Positions 12,464 through 23,883 of a stretch of 64,000 nt of DNA are shown one piece after another. Positions within the stretch are counted from its first letter, which is position 1; each line of letters starts with the position of its first letter. The notes beneath the pieces were generated by a model. It did not search any database. It was not told where the DNA came from and worked only from the letters and a program-made list of their open reading frames with translations. The position numbers were made by a program, and so were the translations under genes. Where the stretch lies: contig CM041777.1 in assembly GCA_023374045.1 (NCBI GenBank), forward strand, positions 106,284,046-106,348,045, given 5' to 3'. The DNA comes from Limonium bicolor (Eukaryota > Streptophyta > Magnoliopsida > Caryophyllales > Plumbaginaceae).

Positions 12464-15177
12464 TTATGAGGGAGGATTAGCCTCTGGCTTGACAAAGGTG
12501 GAGGTAGTGGACGCCTCGGGAGGCTGGGTATGATATATTGCTGAGGCAAGTGATATTGGCATAATACAGAGTTGCTTAGATTGAAGAAATTGCATAGCAG
12601 ATCCTACATTTTCTTCCATCAGCGTTGCTACTTGCCTCTCCGTTCCATCATTGGACCATCGCTCCCAGGCGGACTGATTCCTCCCAGCTTCACCACCTTC
12701 TTCCTAAACATGGCAAGAATTATAAAAGAAAATTCACCATGGATCTGCTTGCTATGTAGTTACAATGGACAATTAAGAGAAAAGAAATCCATTGCGATGG
12801 ATCTGCTTGCTATGTAGTACCTCAACTGAAGAAATGGGAATATCAGTGACCAGCGGAGCTACTGCCCCAGCTCCACCTAATCTACTCATGCTCAGCACCT
12901 GCAACATGGATAACCCTAAACTAGATTACCATAAACATTTAATCATATTGATTGCCACATTAAGGTACAATCTCTACAAACTAAGTTTAAGATAAGAGCA
13001 CAATGAAATGATGAAAGTGGTCCAAATAAATACTCACCTCCAGTTCCAATAGATGATAAGGAGAAAAAATTTAAGACTAATTTAGTCTTACTTTTTTATG
13101 GGAAATTAGGGAGTGTTGTGGGTGGAGAAATGTAAAGGGTAATAATGAAAATTGAGTGGCTAAAAAGTCAAAAACATCATATATTTTGAAAAATACAATG
13201 ACAAAACACAAAACATAACAGGAGTGAGTACTATTTTATTAATTTCACAGTGGGTTATCAGTGTAAGTCGTGAACATTCCCAAAATTATCAGCACGCAAT
13301 ACAAGAGTATCATCATGACAGACAATATTGAAACGGCAAGTAACGCATTCATACTCACTAAACCATGACTAAGAGAGATTAAAAACCTGAGGTGATAAGT
13401 TACGCACAAAATATAAGACAACAAAAATGGAGTGAAGTGACAGCAATTAGTCAATAGCCCACTACCTGTTCATGCATCCAAGAAAGAGAAGAGGGAGAAG
13501 CGAACGGTGGTAACCATAATGAAAATTGAAAACCTAGTGTATGATCGTGAAGAACATCCATATCCGTGCAGAGCAAACTATGACTCGCATAAGCTTAAGT
13601 TCATTTGAGTAGGAAAGTTGCGTTGAAACAGCCAAAACACATTATTAGACTTAATTTTACCTTTACTTGAAGCCTTAGAAACTTCACATAGTCCACAATC
13701 TCATCAAGCATCGCCGCTCTATCAGTCTGAATGGTCAAGAACAGGAAAAATGACAGATAAGGAACCAGCAAAGATAGTAATAGACAGCTTAAACACCTTT
13801 ACCTAGAGTAGAAAATTGTTAGGTGGTATCTCATTGCTGAAAACATAATTAAAAAATTAAGGTGATTCCAGTGTTTGATACACATATAAAGCTTATAAAT
13901 TACATAATGCAAACCTTGTTGACACTAGGAACTAATTCTTGCAATGCCCTGATTCTTTCAGCAATCCTCTCTCTTCTGAGCTGTAGCGAAAAGAGATCAG
14001 AACATATACAAAAACGCAACAGGGTAATAGCTGACACATTTATTGCAGGGCTGGACTTGTAAGTTGTGACTATGCAAAATGTCATAACTATGGCAAATAA
14101 TCTCATACTTGGATAAAAAGAAAAGGCACCTCACACATCAACCTAAAAAGCCAAAGCCCGTGATCACTCGACTCCAGAAATCGGAGCATTTGCCTTATTA
14201 CCATCACCACATGAAAAACAGGACGGGAGAACGGGACAAAGCAATAGAAAGAGAAAAAGAAAAGGTTTTTGTTTTCAAATTTTCGTGAGAGTCACAGGCA
14301 TACCCTTTCAGCTATGCTATGTGGGTCAGTAGCTTGTCCTCGTCTAGCTCTCACCCTTGGACGAGCAGCTGGTGGATGAGGTCCAGTAGGAACGGTGTTG
14401 GACATGGGCTGGCCATGGAAAACCTAACAAGGAAGGATGAATAGCAATCAGAAATCATCGTCACAGAGAAAAGAATTCTAAATAAAAAGAAGGCACGACA
14501 GAATAAATTGTAAAAAAGAAAAAAACTCCCGTCAAAGAGAAGTTAGATTTTATATATTAATCCAAGCATGGTACGGGAGGATGTCAAAACGGTGCAATGA
14601 GTGACTTCGAATTCATAAAACTGAGCCTAAGAAAGCAGAAATACTTGCAAAGCAATAACCGGTCCCTGCAGCATGAAATGTTACAGGAAAGCAGAAGAGA
14701 CCCTACTGACATATTTGCATGATATTGAACTAAAAGGACAATAATCGAAGTAGGATGATCATTCAACATAAGTTCCACTATCTAACATCCCTATAACTCC
14801 ATTTCATAACCAAGAATTGTTCGACGAAGAGACAGAGACACAGAGACTTACAATCAAAATTTGTAGTAGATGCGGCAATGGAGTCACAGAAAACGAAAAC
14901 TCACATTTCTAGTTAAAGGCGGTCTAATAGAGTCCTCCGGCTTCAGAAAACCGCTGTTTCCTTGCTCCAAGCTCAACCCTAACGGAAAAACCGGTGGTTG
15001 TTGATAGACTCCAGCGGCGGCAAGATGCGACGAAGCGTCGCATGAATTTAATTGAAGAAGCATTGAAGCCCCGGGTGCGCCTCCGGCCATGCTAGGGTCT
15101 GCTCCTGTGAAAGCTTGCATCCCGAAAATCTGTTCGAGAAAATCGTTGTCCGGTGTGTCTGAAGGGTTATTCGCCAT
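12464..15177 (-). CDS. UNE12: bHLH transcription factor, UNE12/bHLH7-like (6 exons, 280 aa)
   Basis: Coding exons, in transcript order, are 14905-15177, 14304-14423, 13915-13980, 13661-13726, 12821-12898 and 12464-12703. They total 843 nt with an open frame and GT/AG at every intron. The bHLH region spans about residues 112-175. His126, Glu130 and Arg134 match the H-E-R triad that contacts E-box/G-box DNA, and the stretch [18 protein letters not shown] is typical of subfamily XI (UNE12, bHLH7, LRL proteins). The C-terminal part with [10 protein letters not shown] and the final VKPEANPPS also match UNE12-like proteins. The predicted role is a nuclear DNA-binding dimeric regulator; Arabidopsis UNE12 is linked to fertilisation. 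The start at 15177 (MANNPSD) fits the family. The open frame continues upstream to 15369, but that passes the TATA motif at 15351. The acidic segment before VFHGQPM is shorter than in Arabidopsis. Confidence 0.93.
12739..12818. repeat. 22-bp direct repeat inside intron 5 of the bHLH gene
   Basis: ATGGATCTGCTTGCTATGTA occurs near 12739 and again near 12797, both inside the short intron 12704-12820. The second copy abuts the 5' splice site on the minus strand. The first copy therefore places a look-alike GTAACTACATAGC downstream of the real GTACTACATAGC donor. Confidence 0.8.
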
Positions 15178-15791
15178 GAAGAAGGAACACGCGGCGAGGG
15201 AGAGGAATATGACGGAAACGACTAGTTTGGAGCTCAATCCGGAAACTGCGAGTTGCGGGAGAAACGGAGAGAGAGGTGGCGGGTGGGGACCGGGGAGAGT
15301 CAGAGAGGTGGAAATGGCAAAGAAGAAGCATTTTTCTGGCTTAAAAACGGTATATAGAGTGGACTTCACCAGAAAAAAGGGAGGGAGGAGACAGGAAAAG
15401 CGAAAAAACCCGGTCCCACAAAATATAATACTCCTATAAAGTACAAGGAAATGAAATGAAATGAAAGATGAGGCGTAATTTACTCAAAAAGAGTACTGTT
15501 TTTAGCGTAACTACGCTCCGTGCCACTGTGATTTGAGAATGTTGCGCGTGAAACTTGAGGATGCTGGTCAGTGATCAGCCTTGCGTCAGTGTGACGTAAT
15601 ACTCATGCCGTTTAGGCTCGGTTCTCACATGAAACGCTATCAAAACTGGCGTCTTACCATAATCAACCCCATAATCCATTTCAAAAAAAAAAAAAAAAAT
15701 CGACCCCATAATCTACAATGTGAATGTGGCCTTAGGCTTCAGTATATTTTGTACCTTAGAATGATAGAGTGGGTATGTGAGTGCCTGTTTA
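15178..15791. other. Promoter region of the bHLH gene, no other gene
   Basis: This is upstream sequence of the minus-strand bHLH gene. It contains the TATA motif at 15351, a direct AATGAAATGAAATGAAA run near 15450 and a poly-A tract at 15682-15699. A Tourist-like MITE and a 5.66-kb LTR begin only about 0.6 kb upstream of the ATG, so the proximal promoter is short before transposon sequence starts. Confidence 0.6.
15351..15357 (-). promoter_or_regulatory. Putative TATA box of the bHLH gene
   Basis: The minus strand reads CTATATA 174-180 bp upstream of the chosen ATG. A start about 30 bp downstream would give a 5' UTR near 140-150 nt. It is a motif match only. Confidence 0.55.
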
Positions 15792-15940
15792 GGCTTTGTT
15801 TGGCATGGTTGTGATCCGTTTTGGAGTTGTTTCTGTCCCGCTGTTTTGTAGCTATTTATATGTGAGTATATTATTAGAGTTGAACGTAAGATCTATGTGG
15901 GACCCACACAGAACCCATCAATTTATAACATAATGAAATA

Positions 15941-15970
15941 CCCCTAAATTAATTTAAATTAATTTAGGGG
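15941..15970. repeat. 30-bp perfect palindrome
   Basis: The half CCCCTAAATTAATTT is followed directly by its reverse complement with no spacer. It sits seven bases inside the LTR start and overlaps the conserved CCCC of the terminus. Confidence 0.95.
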
Positions 15971-18900
15971 ATTTCTTTTATTAAAAAATTAAATTATGAT
16001 ATGGAATAATGAATATTAAATTATTATATGGAGTTGTGAAATTTATTTAGGGGTTTTCTCCTATTTAACCCTAATTATTATACATTATTATATGGTATTA
16101 TGAATTTAATAATAAGATTTATAAGTCAATAAATCTTGGAAAAATTATTAAACACTCCAAAAATATTATAAAGATTTTAGGAAGTGTTGGAACATTGTTT
16201 TGAAACATAAAAGTCAATATAAAATTCTAGAAACCTTAAAGCTTATTAAGCCTTGCTAGAGTTGACTTTTTGAGAATGGTCAAAACAGGCCATGAAACCT
16301 ATACCAATAAATAGGTTATGAAAAACCATGAAGATCGATAAAAAGAATGTCAAAAACGGATCATCCTAGCCAAAGTTATGCTAGATTGAAGTTTTGAATC
16401 AAAATTTTAAGAAGTGCCACGTGTCACTCTGTAATGGGTCGCCCACACTTAGCCGATTTCTTCCCTGATTTTCGGAACCGATTTCCCTTACTTTGCCCTA
16501 ACTTTAGACGGCTATAACTTTTACATCTCTCAATAGTTTTCCATGCCGTCTTCACCATTCTCTTCTCCTACAATTCCTCTTTCCAACCATTACTCATACA
16601 AACCCTAAATCCTTCTGAGTCAACCGGAAAATCGAGCCAAAGTAGCCACCTTGCGAAACTGTTTCCAGAATTCCAGAATTCCCTTCGTTTTCAGGTAACT
16701 TGCGTCAATCATAACTTCTTAGTTAATCAACCAAAATTCGATTTCTTTAGCTCGTTGTAAAGATCTCTAATCCCTCTACAACTTTCGTGTTTATTCCCAA
16801 GTCCAATTCGTAACCAGTTGGGAGATATAGAGGTCTAAAGTTTCAGTTTCAACAGCACATAAAATAATACCGAAACGGAGAGGTAAACTCGTGTTTTGCA
16901 ACTTCGATTTCTTTCTGTGTGATGCGAGTTAGGATTAGTGCTTGCTATAATTGTGTAGATCTATGTTTCTTCTTTCTAAAGAGCCCAAGAACATGGCCTA
17001 ACTCGATCTAGAACGCATTTTATAGATCTCCAAAGTTGCCACCACGAACTGCTCAAAGTTCATGTTTTTCCAGATTTCCGATTTCGAAATCACCCAAATT
17101 CGCACACTCCGGTGAGTCTCCGATCAAATTTCTCCGTTGTTGCTGTTCGTAGTTGTATTACCGATCTAACCCATGTCTCAATTTAGTCAATTACGTGTTA
17201 GATTAGGAGAATTTGTAGGATTTGCAATCGAATTAAATTCTGAAACCGAAACTAACCCTAACCTTCGAATTGATTTCGAAACTGGGTGTATACCGCATTA
17301 TAATTGGGGAAACCGGTATCAATAGAACCGAAATTTGATTACGAAGCTATAGAAACAAGAATCACTCGATTTCATTCTGTAGATTGTGAGAAAAACGCGA
17401 ATTAGTACTCGGGTATCAAGGAGAAATCGGGGAAGAACTCAGCGTTCAGTATCCGTCGGATCTTAGTTAAGAGATTTGGACGGCTGAGATTAAAACGTTT
17501 CAGATTAAGTTTTTATAAATTCCAGTAAATAGTCCTAACTTGTTGGGTTAATTTAAATATCTTCCCGAATGTATTTTGACTTGAAATTTTAACCATAGAT
17601 TCCTTATTTAATCTAGTTTATTTTGATGTAAATTATTATGGTTTTGGAGTTTTAAAACATAAGTTATGATTTTTGCAAGTTACGGGTTTTCTGGAGTTAT
17701 TTGGCTAAATTAAAAAGATATTTTTATGAAATAAAAATTTTATAATATGTATAAAATGTTATAGTTACTGTATATTAAATTTGGGAATTTTTGGGCAATG
17801 GTAAAAGGTTTTAAAAATTGTGTTTATGAGTTTTTCATAAGAATAACTTATAATATATGGTTTTTAATGTAATCAAAATTAAAGTGTAGTTGATTAATGA
17901 ACTTTATAGGTTGGGGAAATATAATAAGACTAATTAACATTTAATACAGTATGTTTATAAATATTTTGGGTATTAACTTTAAGTGAAGTAAAAATTGTTA
18001 CATATATATATATATATTTATATGAGAGAAATAAAATAGAAACTTATATTAAATCAAGGAATTTAACTAAACTACATTTTATTTATTATATATAATATGG
18101 AAGCTAATATGTTTACCTAAAACTAAGGGAAATACTCTATTTTATAAACCATAAATCAGTTGTGGATATGTCTAAAAGATATTAAATATAATTAAATACA
18201 ATAGAATTTCTTAAAGAATGTTCTGGATAAATCTTGATATATGTGGATATATATATATATATAAATACAATAAAAATAGATAAAGGAAATAACATTCCTT
18301 GTGAGAAATATTAGGAAGGATATATATATATATACGATAAATAAATAAATAAAAGGAATAAAATACCTTATAGAAAATATAATATGAAGGAATTAATGAG
18401 TTAAACTAAACCTCTACGTGATACTAATAAAAGAATATTATATGAGGTGGTATTAATTTATGGTTATAGGTTGAGTTTTTAGTTATCTTTGAGTTTCTAA
18501 GATTTATATAAACCGTATTTAAATACACGTATATATTTAGTCAATGACCACAATGTAAATCTATAATTTGGTTAAGAAATTAATAAGTTGAAATTTAGGA
18601 ATATTTGTAATTAGTTTACATAAAGTGTTACACAAATAGATCTTATTATATAATTAATAATAAAATGAATGAAATACTTTTACATTTAAATGTTCTTATT
18701 ATATAAACAATAATAAAATAAATGAGTTACTTTTACATCTAAATGTGAAGAGGATAAATAAGTCTAGATTTAATTATTTCTTAATATTTATAGTATTGAG
18801 TAATAACTTAATATTTTAAGATAAAATCATTAAAGGGATTATGATATAAAACTACATTAAACTATGATTAGGAAATTAATCTAAATAATAATCCTTAAGT

Positions 18901-20239
18901 TTCTTACCACTAGTTAAGCCATATAAATACATTTAATACCAATATTCAGGATGTGAGTATGTAGTTAAGTAATGTATTTAGTAGTTAGAATTTATAAGAA
19001 GGGTTGTAAATAGGAATTAGATACTTAAAATCTTTAAACCTTTAATTAGATGAAACTAGGTTACATAAGAGATTGTATTGATTTACCTTTTGACACTGGA
19101 AATATTAATGTGTCATTTGAATATAAGGTATGGAGATTGTTCAGAATATGTTATCTTATTAAGTAATTGATAATTTCACTTACGAACCAGAATTTAATTC
19201 TTTGATAAATTCTACCTTATGCTAAGATATAATGTCCATCCTAAATATGATAAAGGAAATTAATTTATTAAGTTATTCTTTTGAAACCTTAGGTTTTGTA
19301 AACAATATAAAATGTATTTAAGACTTGAGTTTAACGAAGTTTAATATAAAAGGATTATACATGGTCTATAGAGAGAATGTGTAAAAGTAAAACAGTTAGG
19401 GAATTAAATGTAAGTAAGGATACATAAAAGGTTATCTTAAAACACCTTATTATAAAGATGTGGTTAAGTAAATAATATACCTTGTGGATACTAAATGTGA
19501 GAGTTCGATAAGTTTGAGTTAACTATAATATGGTTATTTCAAGATGAAAAGTAATTTAACAACTTATGACAAGATTAATAGATGATTGTAATTAAAGGCC
19601 ATTCTGAACTAAAGATAAGATAATTGAGTTTAGTAGCTCCAATAAGTTATACTAAAATGCATCTACAACACTACGATTTCAGTATACGGGATGTAGATCT
19701 TAATTAAGTTAAGGGGGGAGACTTAGTTATAATGGATTATCTAGTAGATATTGATAAAGATACATAGTCAATAAATTGTGAAATAATAGTATAGTATTCT
19801 AAGATAAACCCATCATTGGTCATAACACGATGTATGTCCTAAAGTAAGAATAAAAGTATTGAGCTTAAGAATTGTTATTGAAATTCTAAGATTGATTGAA
19901 TAACGTATAATGCACTTATGTTATAAAGGTCTTTAATGTGAGAATTATGGTTAGGTATGGGTAAAGTGGATAAGAGTGAAACAATTAACAAGTGTTGGAA
20001 GAATACATCCCTTGATCTTACAACCTTGGGCTATACAACATTCTAAAACAAGTCAAAGGCTATGCTTAACAATTAAGCGAAGGGCTTACAAAATGATCGA
20101 GGTTTGGAAATAAGAGTGAGGAATCTATTTACGTTTAACTTGGGATATAAGTTATTGATGATAGATTATCTTTAATGTTCCTCAGAGTGTTGTTGAGTGT
20201 TTGCACGAGTCTACTAGAACTGCTACAGTGTTATCCAGG

Positions 20240-20447
20240 TACGATTTCTCGTACTCAGCTTGACGTGTTTTGGACTTTATGGAATGTTTTGTACGATTTC
20301 TCGTACTCAGCTTGACGTGTTTTGGACTTTATGGAATGTTTTGTACGATTTCTCGTACTCAGCTTGTTGTGTTTTGGACTCTATGGAATGCTTTGTACGA
20401 TTTCTTGTACTTCGATATTTTGCTGATTGACTTGTGGAATGTTTTGG
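20240..20447 (+). repeat. 52-bp tandem repeat, 4 copies
   Basis: Units begin TACGATTTCTCGTACTCAGC at 20240, 20292, 20344 and 20396, the last diverged. TACGA...TCGTA is a small inverted repeat. The homologous LTR at the left edge has a single copy near 1679, so the array is a local expansion. The short open frame across it (20270-20461) is a by-product. Confidence 0.9.
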
Positions 20448-20730
20448 AAAACGCTGACTGACTTAAAGAGAAATTTCTAAAAAGGAATTGGTTGTGTGAC
20501 TAACTCAGCTTGTGTGACTAACTGAGCCTTGGATGTGAAACTCACTTGGGTATTGGTTCCTTCTATTTGGTGCCCCGTTAGTCATTGACTACTTAGGGTT
20601 TACGCTTCTGCACTCTGTAGGACTGAGTGTTTTGGTATTGCTCTGGGTAGTTGGTGATCTAGTGGGAATTTGGAAAAAGGGTCAATTTTGGAAATCTTTC
20701 TTTCGACGTGCGCGCGTCTTCAATGGTAAC

Positions 20731-20950
20731 AGTGAGGGGTTGTATATCCCCTGTCCTTAGTGGACGTGATAGACAGTGAGGGGCTGTATATCCCCTGTCC
20801 TTAGTGGACGTGATAGACAGTGAGGGGCTGTATATCCCCTGTCCTTAGTGGACGTGATAGACAGTGAGGGGTTGTATATCCCCTGTCCTTAGTGGACGTG
20901 ATAAACAGTGAGGGGTTGTATATCCCCTGTCCTAAAAGGACGTGATTGGC
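20731..20950 (+). repeat. 44-bp palindromic tandem repeat, 5 copies
   Basis: Copies start at 20731, 20775, 20819, 20863 and 20907, a strict 44-bp period. Each has AGGGG(C/T)TGTATATCCCCT, an inverted repeat, then GTCCTTAGTGGAC, a second small inverted repeat. The last copy has CCTAAAAGG instead, as in the left-edge LTR. Confidence 0.92.
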
Positions 20951-21306
20951 GGTGGGGGCCATCTCTCCCAGTTGAAACTATTCCACTCTTGAGTTCTTGG
21001 TTCTTGGATCTGTTTTATCATTCCTAGTCCTTTGTGACTATCTGAGTTTTTCTACTCCTAATGAGAATTGGGTTTAACTAAGGAAATGGATGTTCACTAA
21101 CGCATGATGTGATTGTGTTTCACTAACTTTACATTTTCTATCATTTATCTTTATCCTTAACTTGTTATCTTTGGCTTGGTGATTTTAAAGTGCCTTGTTT
21201 CCCTGCTTTACTTTCAAGAGTTTAATTTCAAGTTACTGTTTATTTTGAAGAGTTATGTTTTTAAGTTTTTTTTTGGAGAATTGTACCAGTTCCATTCCAG
21301 GGAACT

Positions 21307-21356
21307 GACCCGCCCCTTTTGGGGTGGGCTGCTTGGTTTCATCTTGCAGGTACGAA
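21307..21356 (+). other. LTR 3' hairpin followed by GCAGGTAC
   Basis: CCCGCCCC-TTTT-GGGGTGGG can pair as a strong hairpin, and TTGCAGGTAC follows about 20 bp downstream. Equivalent hairpin plus GCAGGTA pairs occur near the 3' ends of the LTRs ending at 2824, 45287, 55134 and 60497. Confidence 0.75.
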
Positions 21357-21638
21357 TTGATTTACAGGTGGCCACGAAGAGAATGAGCGTTTGGGATGGG
21401 ACTAGGTTTTGTGGAGAGTTAATGTGTTTAATTTCTATTATGTTTGTGTTAAGTTTTTCTCGAGTTCAGACCGTAGCTTTTGTAGATTGTAAGTTGTAAT
21501 TGGTGAGGTTTGGTGCCGGGTGTTTGGAACCCGATGGTCTGTAATCGCCTTAGAGTTTTATTTCCGCTGTATTTATGGTTAATAGGGGCGTTACACATAA
21601 ATATGCTATCAAATATATCAAAGACAAACAGAGCCTTA

Positions 21639-22430
21639 ATGGTAACTATGTACTTTTTCATAAGACCAATTTAGGTTTAAAATAACGCTTGGCAATTTCA
21701 CTAATCATCTAGTTTTATCTAGGTACACCTCACCCTTCGCACCGTACGCGATTATATAAAGGTTGGGTATTAGCCTTTACATAAAGGCTACAATATCAAC
21801 CATTGGATCATAACTCTATTTATCTACCTATAACCATGATCATAAGCTATATTTTAATTGATATGTGCAATGGTTATCATTTAAAAAATATATGTAATAA
21901 TCACAATGATAAAAATATAAATAACAAGTTGATCAAAAAAATATATAAAAATAACAACAAAATAAGAATTTAAATTAATAAAAAATAAATTAATAGTTAT
22001 CATTTAACTAATGGAAAAATAGTAAAAAAAAAATAAACTAATAACTATATATACGTATAAGAGTGGAGAAAATTTTATTAGTAAAATACTAACTATATCA
22101 TAATTTGTTGAATATGTGCAACTCAGTTAACAAAGAAATTGTGAAAATATCATTTTAAAATAATCATATTTTTTATTTATAATGTACTTAGTGTTAGCTA
22201 TTAAACTAATGGTTATCATTTAACTAATCAATTTAAATTAATAAAAAATAAACTAATAACTATATATACCTATAAAAGTATAGAACATTTTATTAGTAAG
22301 TTACTAACTATATCATAATTTGTTGAATATGTACAACTAAATTAACGAAGAAGTTGAAAATTTCCTTTAAAAATAATCAAATTTTTTTGTTTACAATGTA
22401 TTTAGTGTTACCTTATTATCTTTTTTAAGG
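21639..22430. other. AT-rich gene-free stretch
   Basis: No gene is visible. A segment of about 190 bp appears twice in diverged form (about 21970-22180 and 22200-22400). Both share AAACTAATAACTATATATAC, then TTATTAGTAA, then TATCATAATTTGTTGAATATG. Confidence 0.5.
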
Positions 22431-23883
22431 TGGTTTTTAAGGTCTGTAGTGTACGTAATCTTTTTTGAAGTCGCTCTATATTTAATAAGGTCGTCACTGA
22501 CTCGACAATTTTTTAGGGTGTGGTTTAAGTTTTAGTGTCGATAGGCCTTAAACCCTGCACAAACCGTAAAAATACCTTCGACGTTTTTTAGCTTTCCTAG
22601 TTTGGTTTTCAGGGTGTGGTGTAGGGTAATCTTTTATGAAGTTGTTTTATACTTTAAAATACCGCCACTAACGCGATGGGTTTTTACGGTTTGTGGTTTA
22701 GGGTTGTTAGACCCTAAACCCTACACTACAAACCCTAAAAATTTCTTCGATGTTTTTAGCTTTCCTAGGGTGTTTCAGGGTGTGTGGTATTGGGGAATAC
22801 TTTTTGAATTCATTTTATACTTCATAATATCGCCACTAACTCGATAGGTTTTTATGGTTTGAGTTTAGGACCCTAAACCCTGCACTACAAACCCTAAAAA
22901 TGTCTTTGACGTTTTTATATTTCCTAGGGTTTAAGGTGTGTGGTGTAGGTTAATATTTTTTGAAGTCGTATTATATTTTATAATGTCATCACTGACTCAG
23001 CAGGTTTTACCCTAAACCCTGCACCACAAACCCTAAAAAATTCTTCAACGTTTTTAGCCTTCATAAGGTGGTTTTTAGGGTGTGGTGTAGGGTAATCTTT
23101 TTGAAGTCATTTTCTACTTTATAATGTTGTCACCCTAAACCACACACCCTAAAAATGTCTTCGACGTTTTTAGTTTTGCATGGGTTGTTTTTAGGGTGTG
23201 TGGTGTATGGTAATCTTTTTTGTAGTCATTTTCTACTTTATAATGTTGCCACTGACTCGGTAGGTTTGTAGGGTTTATGGTTTACCTCCTAAACCTTGCA
23301 CTATAAACCCTACAAATCATTCGATGTTTTTGGGGTGGGTTTGTGGTGTAAGGAATCTTTTTTTATCTTTTTCTATACTTTACAAATGTCGCAACTGACT
23401 CAATAATAAGCCTTCGAAGTTTTTTTAGCTTTCCTAAGGTGGTATTTTGGGTGCGTTCGTGGTGTAGAGTAATCTTTTTTAATTAAGTCTATATTTTATA
23501 ATGTTGCAACTAACTCAACAGTTTTTTAGGGTTTGTGGTTTAGAGATTATGGTCGTTAGACCCTAATCACTTCACTACAAACCCTAAAAATGTCTTTGAC
23601 GTTTTAATATTTCCTAGGGCGGATTTTGGGGTAGGGTTGTGGTGTAGGGTAATCTTTTTTAATTAAGTTTATACTATATAATGTCGCAAACTGACTCGAC
23701 AACAAGCCTTTGATGTTTTAAGATTTCTTAAGGTGGTTTTTGGGGTGGATTTGTGGTGTAGGGTAATATTTTTTTTAACTCTTTTTATACTTTATAATGT
23801 TGCAAGTGACTTGACAATAAGCCATTGAAGTTTTTTTAGCTTTCCTATGGTGGTTTTTTGGGTAGGTTTGTGGTGTAGGGTAA
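22430..23883. repeat. Degenerate tandem array with telomere-like motifs
   Basis: About eleven units of 114-180 bp share the order GGTGTAGGGTAATCTTTTTT, then a TATACTTTATAATGTCGC block, then ACCCTAAACC and CTACAAACCCTAAAAAT, then TTCGACGTTTTTAGC. Anchors lie near 22456, 22627, 22794, 22951, 23093, 23211, 23353, 23470, 23650, 23764 and 23881. CCCTAAA/TTTAGGG-like words recur but do not form a pure plant telomere array. Confidence 0.8.

Larger units (their letters stand above)
15934..21595 (+). mobile_element. Giant solo LTR, 5662 bp
   Basis: It starts TGAAATACCCC and ends GGGGCGTTACA, and a perfect 5-bp duplication, CATAA, flanks it (15929-15933 and 21596-21600). There is no internal domain, primer site or coding region, so it is a solo LTR left by LTR-LTR recombination, or an unusual single-LTR insertion. 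It contains a 30-bp perfect palindrome next to its start, AT-rich sequence, four 52-bp repeats (20240-20447), five 44-bp palindromic repeats (20731-20950) and a terminal hairpin (21307-21328). The region 18541-21595 is homologous to 1-2824. No gene is present. Confidence 0.92.
15792..21635. mobile_element. Tourist-like MITE split by the solo LTR
   Basis: The left piece is 15792-15933, starting GGCTTTGTTTGG. The right piece is 21601-21635, ending CAAACAGAGCC. TTA flanks both outer ends (15789-15791 and 21636-21638), the classic PIF/Harbinger target. Removing the LTR and one CATAA copy leaves a MITE of about 177 bp. A truncated relative ends at 62257, also before TTA and with a near-identical terminal segment. 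Confidence 0.8.

Noticed and set aside
15089..15439. Plus-strand frame of 116 codons
   Set aside because: It is antisense to exon 1 and the promoter of the UNE12-like gene and has no family resemblance.
22430..23883. True interstitial telomere array
   Set aside because: TTTAGGG words are scattered and never in long uninterrupted runs; a degenerate satellite fits better.
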